DNA of 64,000 nt, taken from the NCBI GenBank assembly GCA_025642065.1, contig JAODUP010000439.1:33501-97500 (forward strand), in the 5' to 3' direction. Shown here piece by piece: positions 33,346 through 45,025 of this stretch (position 1 is its first letter; each line of letters opens with the position of its first letter). The notes beneath the pieces were generated by a model. The model did not search any database, was not told the origin of the DNA, and saw only the letters and a list, made by a program, of their open reading frames with translations. The position numbers and the translations under genes were made by a program. This DNA is from Paralvinella palmiformis (lineage: Eukaryota > Annelida > Polychaeta > Terebellida > Alvinellidae).

Positions 33346-33760
33346 AGTTTCCTTGTTATCTGATCATTGTTGATGAACTTTGAATCGTACCCGAACCATG
33401 AGTTTGCCCAAACCCGGTACTAGGTGAGCCACTCAGCTCGATTATTTTCGAGGATAGTTATTAATTATTATTTGTCATCTAAGACAGAGGCGGGATCAGA
33501 ATGTTAGAATTGATAATGAGCCAGGGCAGAATAAGTGTAACAGGGCCTGATGGTTGAGTGGGTAATGCGTTGAAACACAATCCTAGCAGATTTCGTTCGA
33601 ATCCGCGTATTCTCCGCTGACTTTTCCTTGCGCAATAAATCACTTAGTTACATATAAGTACGTAATTAGGTGATACAAATTAATGCTACACTGGAAGTTG
33701 AGGAGGCACTTGGTTGTGTAGGTTGATAGTCATAGAACGCAAACTGTTAGTTACATTTTG

Positions 33761-33763
<3 letters not shown>
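33346..33763 (+). other. LINE 3' flank and possible tRNA-like SINE head
   Basis: GATGGTTGAGTGGGTAATGCG (about 33548) and TTCGTTCGAATCCGCG (about 33590) have the order and spacing of A and B boxes, suggesting a SINE head. The rest may be LINE 3' UTR. Confidence 0.4.
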
Positions 33764-33829
<66 letters not shown>

Positions 33830-33917
33830 TATGTATGTATGTATGTATGTATGTATGTATATACTTATGTATGTATGTATGTATGTATATATGTATGTAT
33901 GTATATATGAATGTATG

Positions 33918-33951
<34 letters not shown>

Positions 33952-34003
33952 TGTGTGTATGTATATACTTATGTATATATGTATGTATATATGTATGTAT
34001 GTA

Positions 34004-34052
<49 letters not shown>

Positions 34053-34098
34053 GTATGTATGGCTGGTTGGTTGGATGATTGGATGGATGGATGGATAT
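33764..34098. repeat. (TA)n and (GTAT)n microsatellites
   Basis: About 64 bp of TA, then GTAT tetranucleotides with ATAT interruptions to 34060, then short GGTT/GGAT runs. The 240-codon plus frame is a Cys-Met-Tyr repeat translation. Confidence 0.97.
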
Positions 34099-34235
34099 TT
34101 CGTTTAGCTTGGTCTTGGCCACTTCCGGAGTATGTAGCCATAAATTTGTTACATAAAAAAAATAATCAGTGGGAAGTAGTTTGTCGATGGATGAAATATT
34201 CCTTAGACGACAGGTGCGTTTCTCTTAAAAAACAA

Positions 34236-34242
<7 letters not shown>

Positions 34243-34267
<25 letters not shown>

Positions 34268-34340
34268 GGGGGAGCTGTTTGTGTGTGCCACCGTGCACGT
34301 GTGTATGTGTGTGTGTGTGTGCGTGTGTGTGTGTGAGTAT
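34243..34340. repeat. (TA)n and (GT)n microsatellites
   Basis: CACA/TATA at 34234-34267 and GT at 34297-34336, with CTAT/CTGT traces to about 34430. Confidence 0.93.
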
Positions 34341-34449
34341 TTATATCTCGCCATCCGTCCGTCCGTCTGTCGGTTTATCCGTCTACCTGAGAGCATCTCT
34401 GCCTACCTATCTATCTCGCTATATGTCTGTCTGTAGTGTAAATGTGACA

Positions 34450-35150
34450 AGAGGTGCAATTTTCTGACTAATAGCCCGTCAAAAATGGCCTTTGCTAGTT
34501 GGTTGACATTAAAGTTTCACGAACGCGAAAACAACTTGATACGGCCAGCCTCCGATGTTACCGTCTAATGACTTCAAAAGGCGACGAAGAAGGCATTAAT
34601 ATTTCAGCCGTTATCTGACCGCCATCACTCATTATCGCCCCGCTTCGTTACAGTAACCATGACGACGAGGAGTCGACCGCGTCATCCGTTAGGCGGCGCG
34701 CCCGTAGCGTGTCACTAACTGTCGTGGGGTGAATGTGTCGGGGGGCCCGGACACCAGAACCCCGTGGACGAGCACTCAACCCATCAGCACAGCTCTCGTA
34801 TTACAGGAGCTAAGTGTCGGGAAGATGAGGATGTCTTATTCTCCGCGGGCGGTAGCCGCTGCCGAGATAAGATAGCGAAAAGATAAAGGATGTTTTCGGC
34901 GAAACATCTTCGCTAATCGGCGCAAATGTTTCTTGTCTGTTACGGTATTCGTCACGTGACCATTAACAAACGGGGACTAATTTCACGCACCAGAAGTTAC
35001 TCAGCTTCCGATAAATAATTCACCGTCTGTGACACGTGATGTCTGCTTTCATCGAGTATTCCGGAGTTTGAACGGCATTGTCTTGTACACTCAACTCCGT
35101 ACTCTAATATTTGTACATCTGTGTTTAATCATGCCACTTTATGCCTTAAT
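34450..35150. other. CpG-rich non-repetitive block
   Basis: 34640-34880 is among the most CpG-rich stretches here (GGCGGCGCGCCCGTAGCG). GATAAGATAG and AAGATAAAGG are GATA-type words near 34865-34890, and CACGTG occurs near 34964 and 35034. No ORF of note. A regulatory or CpG-island-like role is possible. Confidence 0.35.
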
Positions 35151-35887
35151 ATTTGTACACTAGCGCTGGGCAACAACGTTTCTTCGTCTGTGTTTGCATA
35201 ACGCAATTTGGCGACATTTCTGTCTACGGCAATGTATGTCTGTGTGAGTGTGCGCCAGTAGGTGGGCGTGTGTGTGTGTGTGTGTGCACGCGCGCAACAG
35301 TAGTTTTACATCATCCTCAGTATACTGTTATCTATTTCCAGCAGACCGAGTACAGAGAGATGACATCATTGGGATTGACAATGACGCTCCTGATTGATGA
35401 TTGATGAAGACAGGCTAATCTCGGGTAATTACCTCACTCTTATCGGCATCTGATCGTCTGCGACTTTCGCTGATTATCATCCCGATCTCGAGCTTGATAA
35501 CCGGATCCAGAACGCGGACGGCAATTTTGCGAAATGACAACGGGGCGCGATCAAACTTCGGACGCTTCGGGATATTTCCGAAACATCGACCATCTTTCCC
35601 TGCTCTCCTGAGATTTTCTAATAAGTCCAGAACCTTCCCAACCCATCGCCAAATCCAAGACCAACTTCCCATCTCGTCTGTGACAATGTCATCTTACGTC
35701 CGTCGGACCGCCCCGCCGCCAACCATATGACACACTTCTGTGTGAAATTAGCATATTCGATTATGTAAAACAACGCATAATTAATTAAATCGCGAGAGCA
35801 AGGACAAGGCAGTGATAGTCTGGAGGGAGAGCACGATCTGTGGAAAACATCCAAAGAACTCTTAGATCACACAAACAACCAACAACC

Positions 35888-35888
<1 letters not shown>
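35151..35888. other. Unassigned sequence
   Basis: Contains a short GT run (35271-35287). Overlapping frames at 35494-35730 (plus) and 35415-35672 (minus) show no domain. Confidence 0.45.

Positions 35889-35921
<33 letters not shown>
35889..35921. repeat. (AAT)n microsatellite
   Basis: Eleven AAT units. Confidence 0.95.
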
Positions 35922-36048
35922 TATCGTAATGTTTTTTTCTTCATCTTCATAATGTAGGATGTGTTGATATCGTTGTCAACATACCCGGATGTGATTAATA
36001 TTTTGAAAACGGATGATGTTCGGTGAATTCTCGAGGATAGCGACGAAA

Positions 36049-36085
36049 AAAATGTAAACAGAATGTAAACAGAATGTAAACAGCG
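36049..36085 (+). promoter_or_regulatory. Three phased forkhead-type sites
   Basis: TGTAAACA occurs at 36053-36060, 36064-36071 and 36075-36082, exactly 11 bp apart as GAATGTAAACA repeats. TGTAAACA is the core FOX-factor motif, and 11 bp is about one helical turn, so bound proteins would sit on one face. It may simply be an 11-bp minisatellite. Confidence 0.4.
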
Positions 36086-36314
36086 AGTTCTGTGGTGGAA
36101 AACGTCTCCCAAACACTTCTGGATAAAGAATCAGACGCAGACGACAGACAGAAAGATTTGGAAAAATGAACTGTACCTTTGCCGAAGCTGATGGAAACCG
36201 GTAATGATCGGTCAACATGACATATGAGATGACGTACTTCCGGTTTAGCGACTACATGGCGATTCATCAGTTATCAGGATAAAACGTAAGTACTTGCATT
36301 TACATGATGGCATT

Positions 36315-36395
36315 ATTATCATTATTATTATTACTATTATTATTACTATTATTATTATTATTATTATTATTAAAGTAGTAGTAGTAGTAGTAGTA

Positions 36396-36459
<64 letters not shown>
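36315..36459. repeat. (ATT)n, (AGT)n and (TA)n microsatellites
   Basis: Interrupted ATT triplets, eight AGT triplets, then about 60 bp of TA. Confidence 0.96.
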
Positions 36460-37094
36460 CTTAGTAAATCTAGGATACTGTGCGTCATTAATACATATCA
36501 TCAATTGGATTGTCAATAAAGACACAACGAGATCACAAATGATGATCCTTTGATAGACAAAATTAATTTTTAATGGCAATAATAATAAAAAAGTTCAGCA
36601 CAATCTGACGTCATTATTCCTTCCGAAAATATAACAAAACACCCTCAGCAGATTCTTCCAAACATTCTTCCGAACAGTTTAAATGATTTATCATTTATGG
36701 CTACGAATGAAAGGTGATTTATTCTTCTTCTTGAGGCTCTGATTGTTTGTAGTTTACAGTCTCATTTGTAGTTTATTGTTAAGTGACTGTCTTCAATGTG
36801 AAGTTTCAAAGTGGGTTTTCGTATATTGCGACCCGCCCTCGACTACGAACTTAGGTATCTTATCCCCAAAAGTGACCTTAATGCGGATATTTTGTTGTGC
36901 ACAGTGCGAAATAAATGGTATTATATGTCTAGTCTACGATTGTTTCAGTTCAGTTAAGACGAATAAGTTGATGTGATTCAGGATTGTATAATCTGGATTG
37001 AACTGATGACTTTTAGAGAATACATAATAATCTATCTGATCCGAGAATGTAGCATTTAATGGATCAGATGACGAACGGGGACACCAAAGATCAG
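36460..37094. other. Unassigned sequence
   Basis: AT-rich. The 77-codon plus frame at 36743-36976 contains several Cys but no recognisable domain. Confidence 0.45.
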
Positions 37095-37172
37095 CATGCG
37101 AACGGTGTATTCGAACCGAGGTCCTAGTCTATTGTAGCTCGCTACTCCATTACTAAGCCATTATCCGTGTAG
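37095..37172 (-). mobile_element. Possible tRNA-derived SINE head
   Basis: Minus strand: A-box-like ATGGCTTAGTAATGGAGTAG and B-box GGTTCGAATACACC at about 45 bp spacing. Confidence 0.5.
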
Positions 37173-37417
37173 GTCTGTGTTCATAGTTATATAGCAGATT
37201 TACTTTGTCTGATCCCAGACGGGTAAAGTTACATCGAGATGAAGAAGAACAACAACAAAAAAAGATTTCCAGATATTTCATGATGACTGACGTAGTAATG
37301 TCACAGCTGTGTGTCAGGTAATGATATATTGGCGTCATTAGCGACAGGTGAACAAAATGGCGGTGAATGACATCCGCCTCGCGGAAACCTTAATACCAGC
37401 TATTTTAATCAAAGACC

Positions 37418-37862
37418 AAAGTGTCCTTAGCCGTAATACAAGACTAATGTGTAATGTCCTTAGTCCTAAAACAAATCAGATTGTAATGTCCTTAGTCCTA
37501 ACACAAGACGAACGTGCAATGTCCTCAGTCCCAACACGATAGAAAAGTTTAATATCCTTAATCCTAACAGAAGACCAGTGTTTAACGTCGTTAACCCTAA
37601 TACAATACCAAAATGTAGCGTCCTCAGTCCTAACACAATACCAAAATGTAACATCCTCAGGCTTAACAGAATACCAAAGATTAATGTATTTAGTTGTAAC
37701 ACAAGACTAACGTGCAATGTGTTTAGACCTAACACAAGACTAACGTGCAATGTCCTCACTCCTAACATAATACCAAAGAGTAATGTCCTTAGTTCTAACA
37801 CAAGACAAAAGTGTAATGTACTTAGTCCTCTCACAAGACCATTGTGTAATGTCCACAGCCTT
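37418..37862. repeat. 33-bp minisatellite, about 13 copies
   Basis: The unit includes AATGTCCTTAGTCCTAACAC, then AAGACCAAAGTGT. A 33-bp period keeps frames open on both strands (11-residue repeats; the minus frame is Leu-rich, LGLRTLHFGIV-like). Units differ by several substitutions each. A coding role is unlikely without non-repeat flanks. Confidence 0.92.
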
Positions 37863-37867
37863 AACTA

Positions 37868-37957
37868 TTGAGTAGTATGCCATTATCCTCTAACTATAGA
37901 GTATTATGCCATTATCCTCTAACTATAGAGTATTATGCCATTATCCTCAATCGATAA
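37868..37957. repeat. 29-bp tandem repeat, three copies
   Basis: GAGTATTATGCCATTATCCT plus CTAACTATA, starting at about 37870, 37899 and 37928. Confidence 0.93.
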
Positions 37958-38261
37958 CTAAAGTTTAAGTCAAAGATAGAGTTAACCAATTACAAAACAA
38001 ACGGAGATCGATGAGACACTAAACGGAGACACTCACAAGTTTTTAGATTAGAGATGATGTTGTCCATAAGACGAACACTAAAGGTCATTAGTCCTTCCTT
38101 ACAGGGAGGCATTCTCCATCTATAAGGAACCAGGTATAGTTATCACCGAACTACATCGTGATAGATCATAACATTAAGAGCTTGGCTTGGGTAGATTTCT
38201 GTTTAGATGACAAGGCTTCTAGCATCTAAAACTCTTCTTCTTATCTAGTTATTTGGTGGAG
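37958..38261. other. Unassigned sequence
   Basis: No gene or repeat recognised. Confidence 0.5.
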
Positions 38262-38400
38262 ACGCAAAAATACTGTTCTCCGTTCGAATCTACGTTAGGT
38301 ACATATACTTGTGGGGTCTATTCCAGCGGGTAACCACTCAACCATATGTCACAGGTATGACCGGTGCCGACTCACTCACACTTGATATTTGGAATTTACA
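38262..38400 (+). mobile_element. SINE-C copy
   Basis: B-box-like CCGTTCGAATCTACG, TTGTGGGGTCTATTCC, AACCATATGTCACAGG, TATGACCGGTGCCG, then ACTCACTCACACTT, an intact short ACTC tail. Confidence 0.65.
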
Positions 38401-38402
38401 AG

Positions 38403-38513
38403 TTCACGCACGCACACGCACACACGTGCACACACACATCCATACATACACGCGCGAATTTTTATAGATGGAACATGATCCGATGTCAATTTATCAACTC
38501 TTAATATCAATAT

Positions 38514-38582
<69 letters not shown>
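38403..38582. repeat. CA-rich, (TA)n and (GA)n simple sequence
   Basis: CACG/CA tract to 38453, then TA at 38516-38552 and GA to 38582. Confidence 0.93.
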
Positions 38583-38583
<1 letters not shown>

Positions 38584-38749
38584 GAGGCTGAATCTGGTCT
38601 AAGAGTGTAACAGATATCCGAGTTATTAATGAAGAGTTGTCATCTAACGAGAAACTGCAGATTGGGCTATTAATTAGAAAACAAGTATACCACGTGGAGA
38701 ATTGATGCTGACACGAGAGTGTATAGTCCGCAGATGAGAGATAAAGAAC

Positions 38750-39265
38750 TAAAATCTTATTGTTAGGTAAAGGCCAAAGTGTAATAATGTCCTTATCTCT
38801 AACAAATGTCTAAGTATGATTAGTTTAGACTTAATTTAAAAGACTATGTATTTACACCAATCTACCTTTAGTTTTAAACAAAGACCAAATACAATATTTT
38901 AATTCCTATCGTAAGACCATATACAGTACCTTTAGTCCAAACCAAACATTAGATACGATTTCCTTAGTCCTAACCAATGGCTTAATACAATTATTTTAGA
39001 TATAAACAAAGACCTAACCAAAGACCATATAGAGTACATTTAGTCGTAATCAAAGGCCAGAGACCAGGTAGAGTACCTATAGTCTTAACCAAAGATCAAG
39101 TAGACTACTTTTAGTCCTAACCAACGACAAAGTATGGTACCTTTAATCATAACAAAAAACAAGCAGGGTACCTTTAGTCCAAATCAAAGACCTGGTAGAG
39201 TACCTGTAATTCTAAGGAAGGACAAAGTAGAGTACCCTCTAGTCCTACCAAACACCTGGCGTATT
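38750..39265. repeat. Degenerate 33-34 bp minisatellite related to 37418-37862
   Basis: Units of the form ACCTTTAGTCCTAACCAAAG, then ACCAAGTAGAGT, with strong drift. The TTAGTCCTAAC...AAAGACCAA core matches the 33-bp array 0.9 kb upstream, implying a common origin. Confidence 0.82.
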
Positions 39266-39579
39266 ATTATAGTCTATAGGTAAAGACTAAAGACCAAAAA
39301 CACAAAACTCTGTCCCACAAAGTATCACAGGTAATACGAGTAGACTTCTGACATGGACTGATGACGATGTCAATGGACTTTCGTTGACTGTCACAGAGGT
39401 ATCACTAACATCTAGTTAGCTTTAGCCTAACGGGGTGGTAATTAGTTGTAACGTGTCGGATGTAGTACGTCACGTAACATCTACTATGACGTCAGCAAAG
39501 ATGGCGAAGCGGAAATATCATTACAGGGGAAAAGAACTACGTCTTCGTTAATATCGTGATATGTAATTATAACGCAGTT
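39266..39579. other. Unassigned sequence with a YY1-like site
   Basis: AAAGATGGCGAAGCGG near 39497 resembles a YY1 site and GACGTCA occurs near 39489. No further promoter motifs were seen. Confidence 0.4.
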
Positions 39580-40290
39580 ATTATTGTCGTTGGTTGTCGT
39601 TGTTCTTCCTGTTGCTGTTGCTGCTGTTGCAAAAGATGTTGAACAAGATATTCGATTACACGTACACAATTATGTTGTTGTGCGAGTTGTCGTTAGAAAG
39701 ACCACAACATTATTATAATTATACTACATAATTATAATCATATTTGTTGCTGGCACTGTAATTGTTGCGGGTTTAGTAGTTATTGTTGTTATAATTGTTG
39801 TTGTTGTTATTGTTGTTATTGTTGTCATAAGAATGATTACACCACCATCAAAGTTATGAACATCGCCTTCATCTTCATCGTCGTTATTGTTATAACGTCT
39901 TTAACGTTGTATTTCTCCATTGTTGTTACTTCTTAGTAGTAGTAGTAGTAGTAGTAGTTGTTGTTGTTGTTGTTATTGTAGTTGTTATTGTTGTCATAAT
40001 AAAGAGTAAACCATCATCAAAGTTATTAAGATCGTTGTCATCTTCATCGTCGTTATTAGTATAACTTTCTTGGACTTTGTTTAAAATTGTTGTTGCTTCT
40101 TGGCATTAGTAGTAGTAGTAGTAGTAGTAGTAGTTGTTGTTGTTGTTGTTGTTGTTGTTGTTGCAACAGATGTTATCATCGTAATATCAAACCATAAATA
40201 TGTTTTAAGTTCCTGTTGTTTTAAACACTGTAGAGTGATTTCTACTATTAATTTTGTTGCTGTTGTTGCTGCTCCTGTTATACTCTACTA
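39580..40290. repeat. TTG/AGT triplet-rich region with about 170-bp duplication
   Basis: GTT/GCT and AGT triplet runs throughout. The segment 39795-39955 is repeated in diverged form at about 39965-40135. Both contain CATCAAAGTTAT, CATCTTCATCGTCGTTATT and a TAGTAGTAG end. Confidence 0.85.
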
Positions 40291-40379
40291 AAGAAAACAC
40301 AAAATTCATTGAAAATATGGCAGAAGATGGACAGATACGATTTCTGTCAAAATGTTCGATTTCCCATTAAATAAATCTA

Positions 40380-40900
40380 CCCTTTGCCGGCCAGTTTAGT
40401 AACTCTCTCCCTTTCTAATTGGCGTCGCCGCATCATCAATAGCAACGGGCACTATACGGCCCGCGAGAGATCGTATCTCAACCCGACGTACATCGGAGGA
40501 CGAAAGACAAATGGCCCGAAATCACCGGGGAGCAACATTCGCCATAACGACGCGGATTGGCGAGAAAAATATCCGATTACTGGAATTGATTATCACCTGC
40601 ATGAAGTATTGCCCGGCGCTGCTCCGTAATTATAGGTGATTGATTGGGGACGGAATGTCAAAGTGACGCATCGCTCTTAACGTTAAGCTGTCGGCGGCAG
40701 ATTAGCAAAGAGGGAGATAGAGAGCCAGACAGAATGTTATAATCCGCCGTTTAATCCACGAACTCTATTGATGGCGTTCCGGCCGCGAGATTATTTCCCA
40801 AAGCGAAGTGAAGGATTCGAATCGGGATTATCCCGAAGCCGGCCTATTGTTAGTATTCAACTCGTCCTCAAATCGCTCTGGCTTCTTTATAACAATCCGA
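40380..40900. promoter_or_regulatory. Candidate conserved noncoding element
   Basis: Non-repetitive, CpG-containing DNA between repeat blocks. TGATTGAT (40637-40644) is a PBX/HOX composite-type site, with TAATTATAGG beside it, AATTGATTATCACCTG at about 40577 and CTAATTGG at about 40416. An 81-codon plus frame (40384-40629) is unrecognised, so an exon cannot be excluded. Confidence 0.3.
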
Positions 40901-40934
40901 TGTTTATAATTAGAAATTCTGTGGCTTCGATGAG

Positions 40935-41043
<109 letters not shown>

Positions 41044-41142
41044 ATATAATTTATATTAATTGCTTTAGCTATCTCTCTATCTTGTTTTAATTTATCCATC
41101 AATCTATCGGTCTGTTAGTTTATTGATCCAATAATCTTCACA
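41044..41142 (+). repeat. Dispersed repeat R4, copy 1, anchored on (TA)n
   Basis: ATAATTTATATTAATTGCTT, TAGCTATCTCTCTATC, and TTGATCCAATAATCTTC match 53781-53840. Both copies start at the end of a CT/CTAT/TA array. Copy 1 has about 35 extra bases in the middle. Confidence 0.78.
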
Positions 41143-41183
41143 CAAAATTTCACACAACAACTCCCCCCCTCTCCCCTCAGAAG

Positions 41184-41184
41184 C

Positions 41185-41221
<37 letters not shown>

Positions 41222-41223
41222 CA
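41184..41223. repeat. (GCAC)n microsatellite
   Basis: About nine GCAC units. The minus frame reads VRAC repeats. Confidence 0.95.
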
Positions 41224-41864
41224 ATCACTCTATCCCCTCTCTCGGTCGTTTCAAATCTACACCGATCGCGGCTTGAAACATAATTTCCTGTCATCATAAA
41301 ACTTTTAAGATGTCGTCGGTTTCCTCGATCACCCTAGCCCCCTCCCCCCTCCCCAAGTTTCGGGGCTCAGATATGTCTGTCAGTCGGCCGGAAATTGTAC
41401 CAATCTATCAACCGTCGATTGAGTTACACATCAAATGAAACCCAAATAGACGAGAGTTTAATGACTACATTTATTGATGAAGTGTATCCGCCCCGGACTA
41501 TTGCTCGGACGATAAGGAATGGAAAAAGGGGGAGGGGGGAGGGTGCCGGCCATGTTGACTAATGTTCGCTAAACGTTTGCTAGGCGATATTAAGGGCATA
41601 GTTCTGTTTATCAATCGGTGCGACATCTAGCGGCCTATTGCGTCGTTATTAAGCCGGCGGAAAGGTGGCCGAAAAATTGTGGACAATATTTTAGTGCAAA
41701 TATGAAAGGCAAACATAACGGGGGATGGGGGGGGGGGTTGAAGATGTACATATCTGGCAACGGAAGACTTGATGATGCACTTGGAGACCTATCTGTTTGT
41801 TTGCCGAACTTTTTAAATATTAAATATCAGATTAAGGGGATTGCCCGAGGATTTCTGTTCTATT
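41224..41864. other. Unassigned sequence with G-rich tracts
   Basis: Purine/G runs at about 41526-41545 and 41722-41740. 41400-41520 is CpG-containing and non-repetitive. No gene recognised. Confidence 0.45.
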
Positions 41865-42024
41865 TGGATCACAGATGCTTACCACCCGAGTTCGAATCTC
41901 GGCGTGAGCATATCCGAAGGGTGTTTCATCTTTGACTTCGATTCATTACGTTTGGAGTTCGCTCGGCCCATTTAGCCTACCATGTTCCACGAAACTGGCC
42001 GTAAAACATCAATCATCAATCACT
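41865..42024 (+). mobile_element. SINE-A1 copy, 5'-truncated
   Basis: Starts within the head (TTGGATCACAGATGCTTACC), B box GAGTTCGAATCTCGG, then GCATATCCGAAGGGTGTTTC, CGCTCGGCCCATTTAGCC, and GCCGTAAAACATCAATCATC with an ATC tail. Confidence 0.9.
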
Positions 42025-42788
42025 CTCTAAGAGGACTAATTCTCCATCATGAGGAGGTATCATACTAATAAACACAATAAGTTAACGGCTTGTTTGGCCT
42101 CTAAGTTGAGTACACCTGGAATATATGGCAGATAATGTACTCCTTATATATATCTCCAAACAAACACCGTGGACTTAATACGACTGGAACTCTGTTGTGG
42201 AACAACACAACGCGATGTGCAAGAAAACAGTTCTGGAGCGACACAGTGCGATGTGTGAGATAAGATTCTTGGAATCAGGGGGCATACCTATTGTGAACTG
42301 TATCCAGCTAAGGAAAGACTGATAATAAGACTGATAATAACATAATTGAGAGGGGGGACAGTCATATAGCATCTGTGAGACAGATCGGAATGGGAGACTG
42401 TAGAGACAGCAGCTGTGAGAAAACAAACTTCAGCTTAACATATAAGAGCGTTGAGATATGACGAGATGATCTCATGGAAACTGTAGAGATAAGAGGTATG
42501 AGATATACCGCAGGATGGGGGAAGGGAGGATAGGCATGGAATCTCGGTGATGACTCGCATCACTTCACATGTCATCTGTCGGCTGACATGACACGATTGT
42601 TTTTGACAGATTGACGTTTTGTTTAGCTGTCAATAATCGGAAATCAATAATCGATGAGACGTTCGCGTGACAGCCACGTGACTTGCTACATCATAACGGC
42701 ATATTGGCGGTCATGGCGTGATGGATAATCATCCAGCTGTGATATGTCACTAAACTGTCTTACAGCTGGAAAATACCCACACAAGTAT
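42025..42788. other. Unassigned sequence
   Basis: Includes CACGTGAC near 42676. No gene recognised; the 83-codon minus frame at 42175-42426 lacks known motifs. Confidence 0.45.
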
Positions 42789-42799
42789 GGGGGGGGGGG

Positions 42800-42962
42800 G
42801 TCTCCATGGCCTGACAATTACCGCGGTTGGCTACAGACTTCTAACATCTGGGTTCAAACTCTTGCCTGGCTATACATGAAGGTTCTTTCATCATTCACTT
42901 CTCATCTCTAAATAAGGAGCTTTCCGCGAGCTATTTAACCTACCATGGACATATAAATAAAA
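42800..42962 (+). mobile_element. SINE-A2-like diverged copy
   Basis: Preceded by a G12 run. Head TCTCCATGGCCTGACAATTA, B-box-like GGGTTCAAACTCTTG, junction ACATGAAGGTTCTTTCATC, then an altered central block (AGGAGCTTTCCGCGAGCTAT) and TTTAACCTACCATGGAC. Confidence 0.7.
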
Positions 42963-43150
42963 ACAGAAAGTTTACGTTAAATTTGGTAAACATACACCTT
43001 TGTGTTCGCGCGTGCGCGTGTGTGTATTGCTTAAGTATATATATGTCTTTATGTTTGGCTGGTGACTGTCTATAGATCTATGTATGCATAAATCAGGGTT
43101 ACCTGGTTTTGGCGGTTTATAAATATACTTTATTACTATATGTATTGTTT

Positions 43151-43401
<251 letters not shown>

Positions 43402-44637
43402 ACTTGTGTTTTATATGAGAACAATAATAACGAAAAGAAAAAAATAGCAAGTTTATTATTGATAAATAAAACGATGGTGCTGCAAATTTGCAATAAATAA
43501 CAATTTTAATACAATCGCATCACCTATCTACCTGAACGTGACCGACGGGTTATCTGATAAAGAATGACAGACACATCAGTGTCATCCTGTCACTGCTAAT
43601 GTCATTTGTCATTTACATCTCTCTCTAACAGGTCAGTGTAATTTTGTTTATCTCTGGCACGGCGAAGGGAAGACAATTGACGTATTAACAACGGAAATAT
43701 GACAGGAATTAATTTCCAAAAGATTCATCTTGATCATAAGTTATCGGAGAATTGTGTTTACATCGAAGACTGAGTGCATAATCCAGGGAATCAAATCAAA
43801 TCAAATCATTGGGGAAATTTTCATTCATTCATTTTCATCATATACTTATTTATGTTTGTCACTGAAACTATTTGTCAGAAGAGACGTATATTTTACAGGA
43901 GCATAAATTAATTTAGTAAAAATTAGTTTTATCTAAATCGTTTAATAACCAAATCGAACAATATTTGATGAAAGACATCAATTCATTTAATGAGAAGCTA
44001 ATCTATATGGAAATAAATTTTTATGCAAATGTACTGATCACAATTCCGAAACACATTAAAACAAGCCTAAACTCTAACAGATACCACTACCCCCCCCCCC
44101 CCCCCCGAAACATTCTTGGTAGGTATAATATATGTAAATTATCAGGTAACCGATAATAAATCAGCAGAAATTCAATTCCATTTCTTGTCGAGATAAAGCT
44201 CTCCCGGAATGAAATTTGTCGAATTTGCGCGTTGATATGATCAAAACGTGTTCCGTTGATAAATTGTATTTAGCTTTTGCGTGTTTACGGTAACTAGGAA
44301 GAAAACAAGGTAACGGGGCTATACATGGTTGAGAACATTTCAGTTGATGAAGTCCCGTTCATTATTTTTTTATCTCCGGATCGTGTTTATTAAAGACTAG
44401 TTCATTTTGAAGGACGGGACTTTTTTATCACGGAATTGAACGATTTTCTATAGAAACTGAATGTGTTCAGATAAAGGTCGTGTACTTATAACGTTTTAGA
44501 CCAATCATCTAGTGGTATATGAGGTATTCTCGACGAGTCGTCTGCTAATCTACAGTCTTTCCGAATCCACCGGATTGCCTCTTTGTCTGCGACTTTCCGT
44601 CTATGAATGCATATCTGTCTAGTTATCTGGAAAACTT

Positions 44638-44639
<2 letters not shown>
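43402..44639. other. Unassigned AT-rich sequence
   Basis: Contains a C15 run (about 44092-44106) and AAATC repeats near 43793-43806. No gene recognised. Confidence 0.5.
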
Positions 44640-44681
<42 letters not shown>

Positions 44682-44698
44682 GCGTCTCTCTCTGAGTC

Positions 44699-44740
<42 letters not shown>

Positions 44741-44880
44741 GCAACCCCCACTCTCTCTATTTATCTATCTATTTATATCTATCTACCTATCTATCTATCT
44801 CGTTCTCCCACTCCTCCTCCCCGCCTCTCTCCTTTACCCCCTCTCTTTCTCTTTCTTTGTGTGTGTTTATATATATATAG

Positions 44881-44913
<33 letters not shown>

Positions 44914-44960
44914 CGTGCGTGTGCGTGCGTGCGTGCATGTATCTATTCTCCCCTATCTCC
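44640..44960. repeat. Pyrimidine-rich compound microsatellite
   Basis: CT runs to 44740, CTAT at 44760-44800, CTC-rich DNA, TA at 44869-44898, then GT/GC to about 44940. Confidence 0.95.
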
Positions 44961-45025
44961 GATGTCCCCTCTCTCTAGCACCCCCCCTCTGTCTTGTCTA
45001 TCAAGATCCTCCCCTCTCTCTGTCT

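Noticed and set aside
33686..34436. 240- and 151-codon ORFs with Cys-Met-Tyr or His-Thr-Tyr-Ile repeats
   Set aside because: Translations of (GTAT)n and (TA)n microsatellites.
37466..37871. Leu-rich 122-codon minus ORF and Asn-rich plus ORF, resembling LRR or repeat proteins
   Set aside because: Both are translations of the 33-bp minisatellite; there is no LRR consensus LxxLxLxxN spacing and no flanking domain.
41115..41297. VRAC repeat ORF on the minus strand
   Set aside because: Translation of (GCAC)n.
43801..43830. Telomere-like repeats
   Set aside because: Only AAATC and TCATT short runs; no TTAGGG array anywhere in the window.
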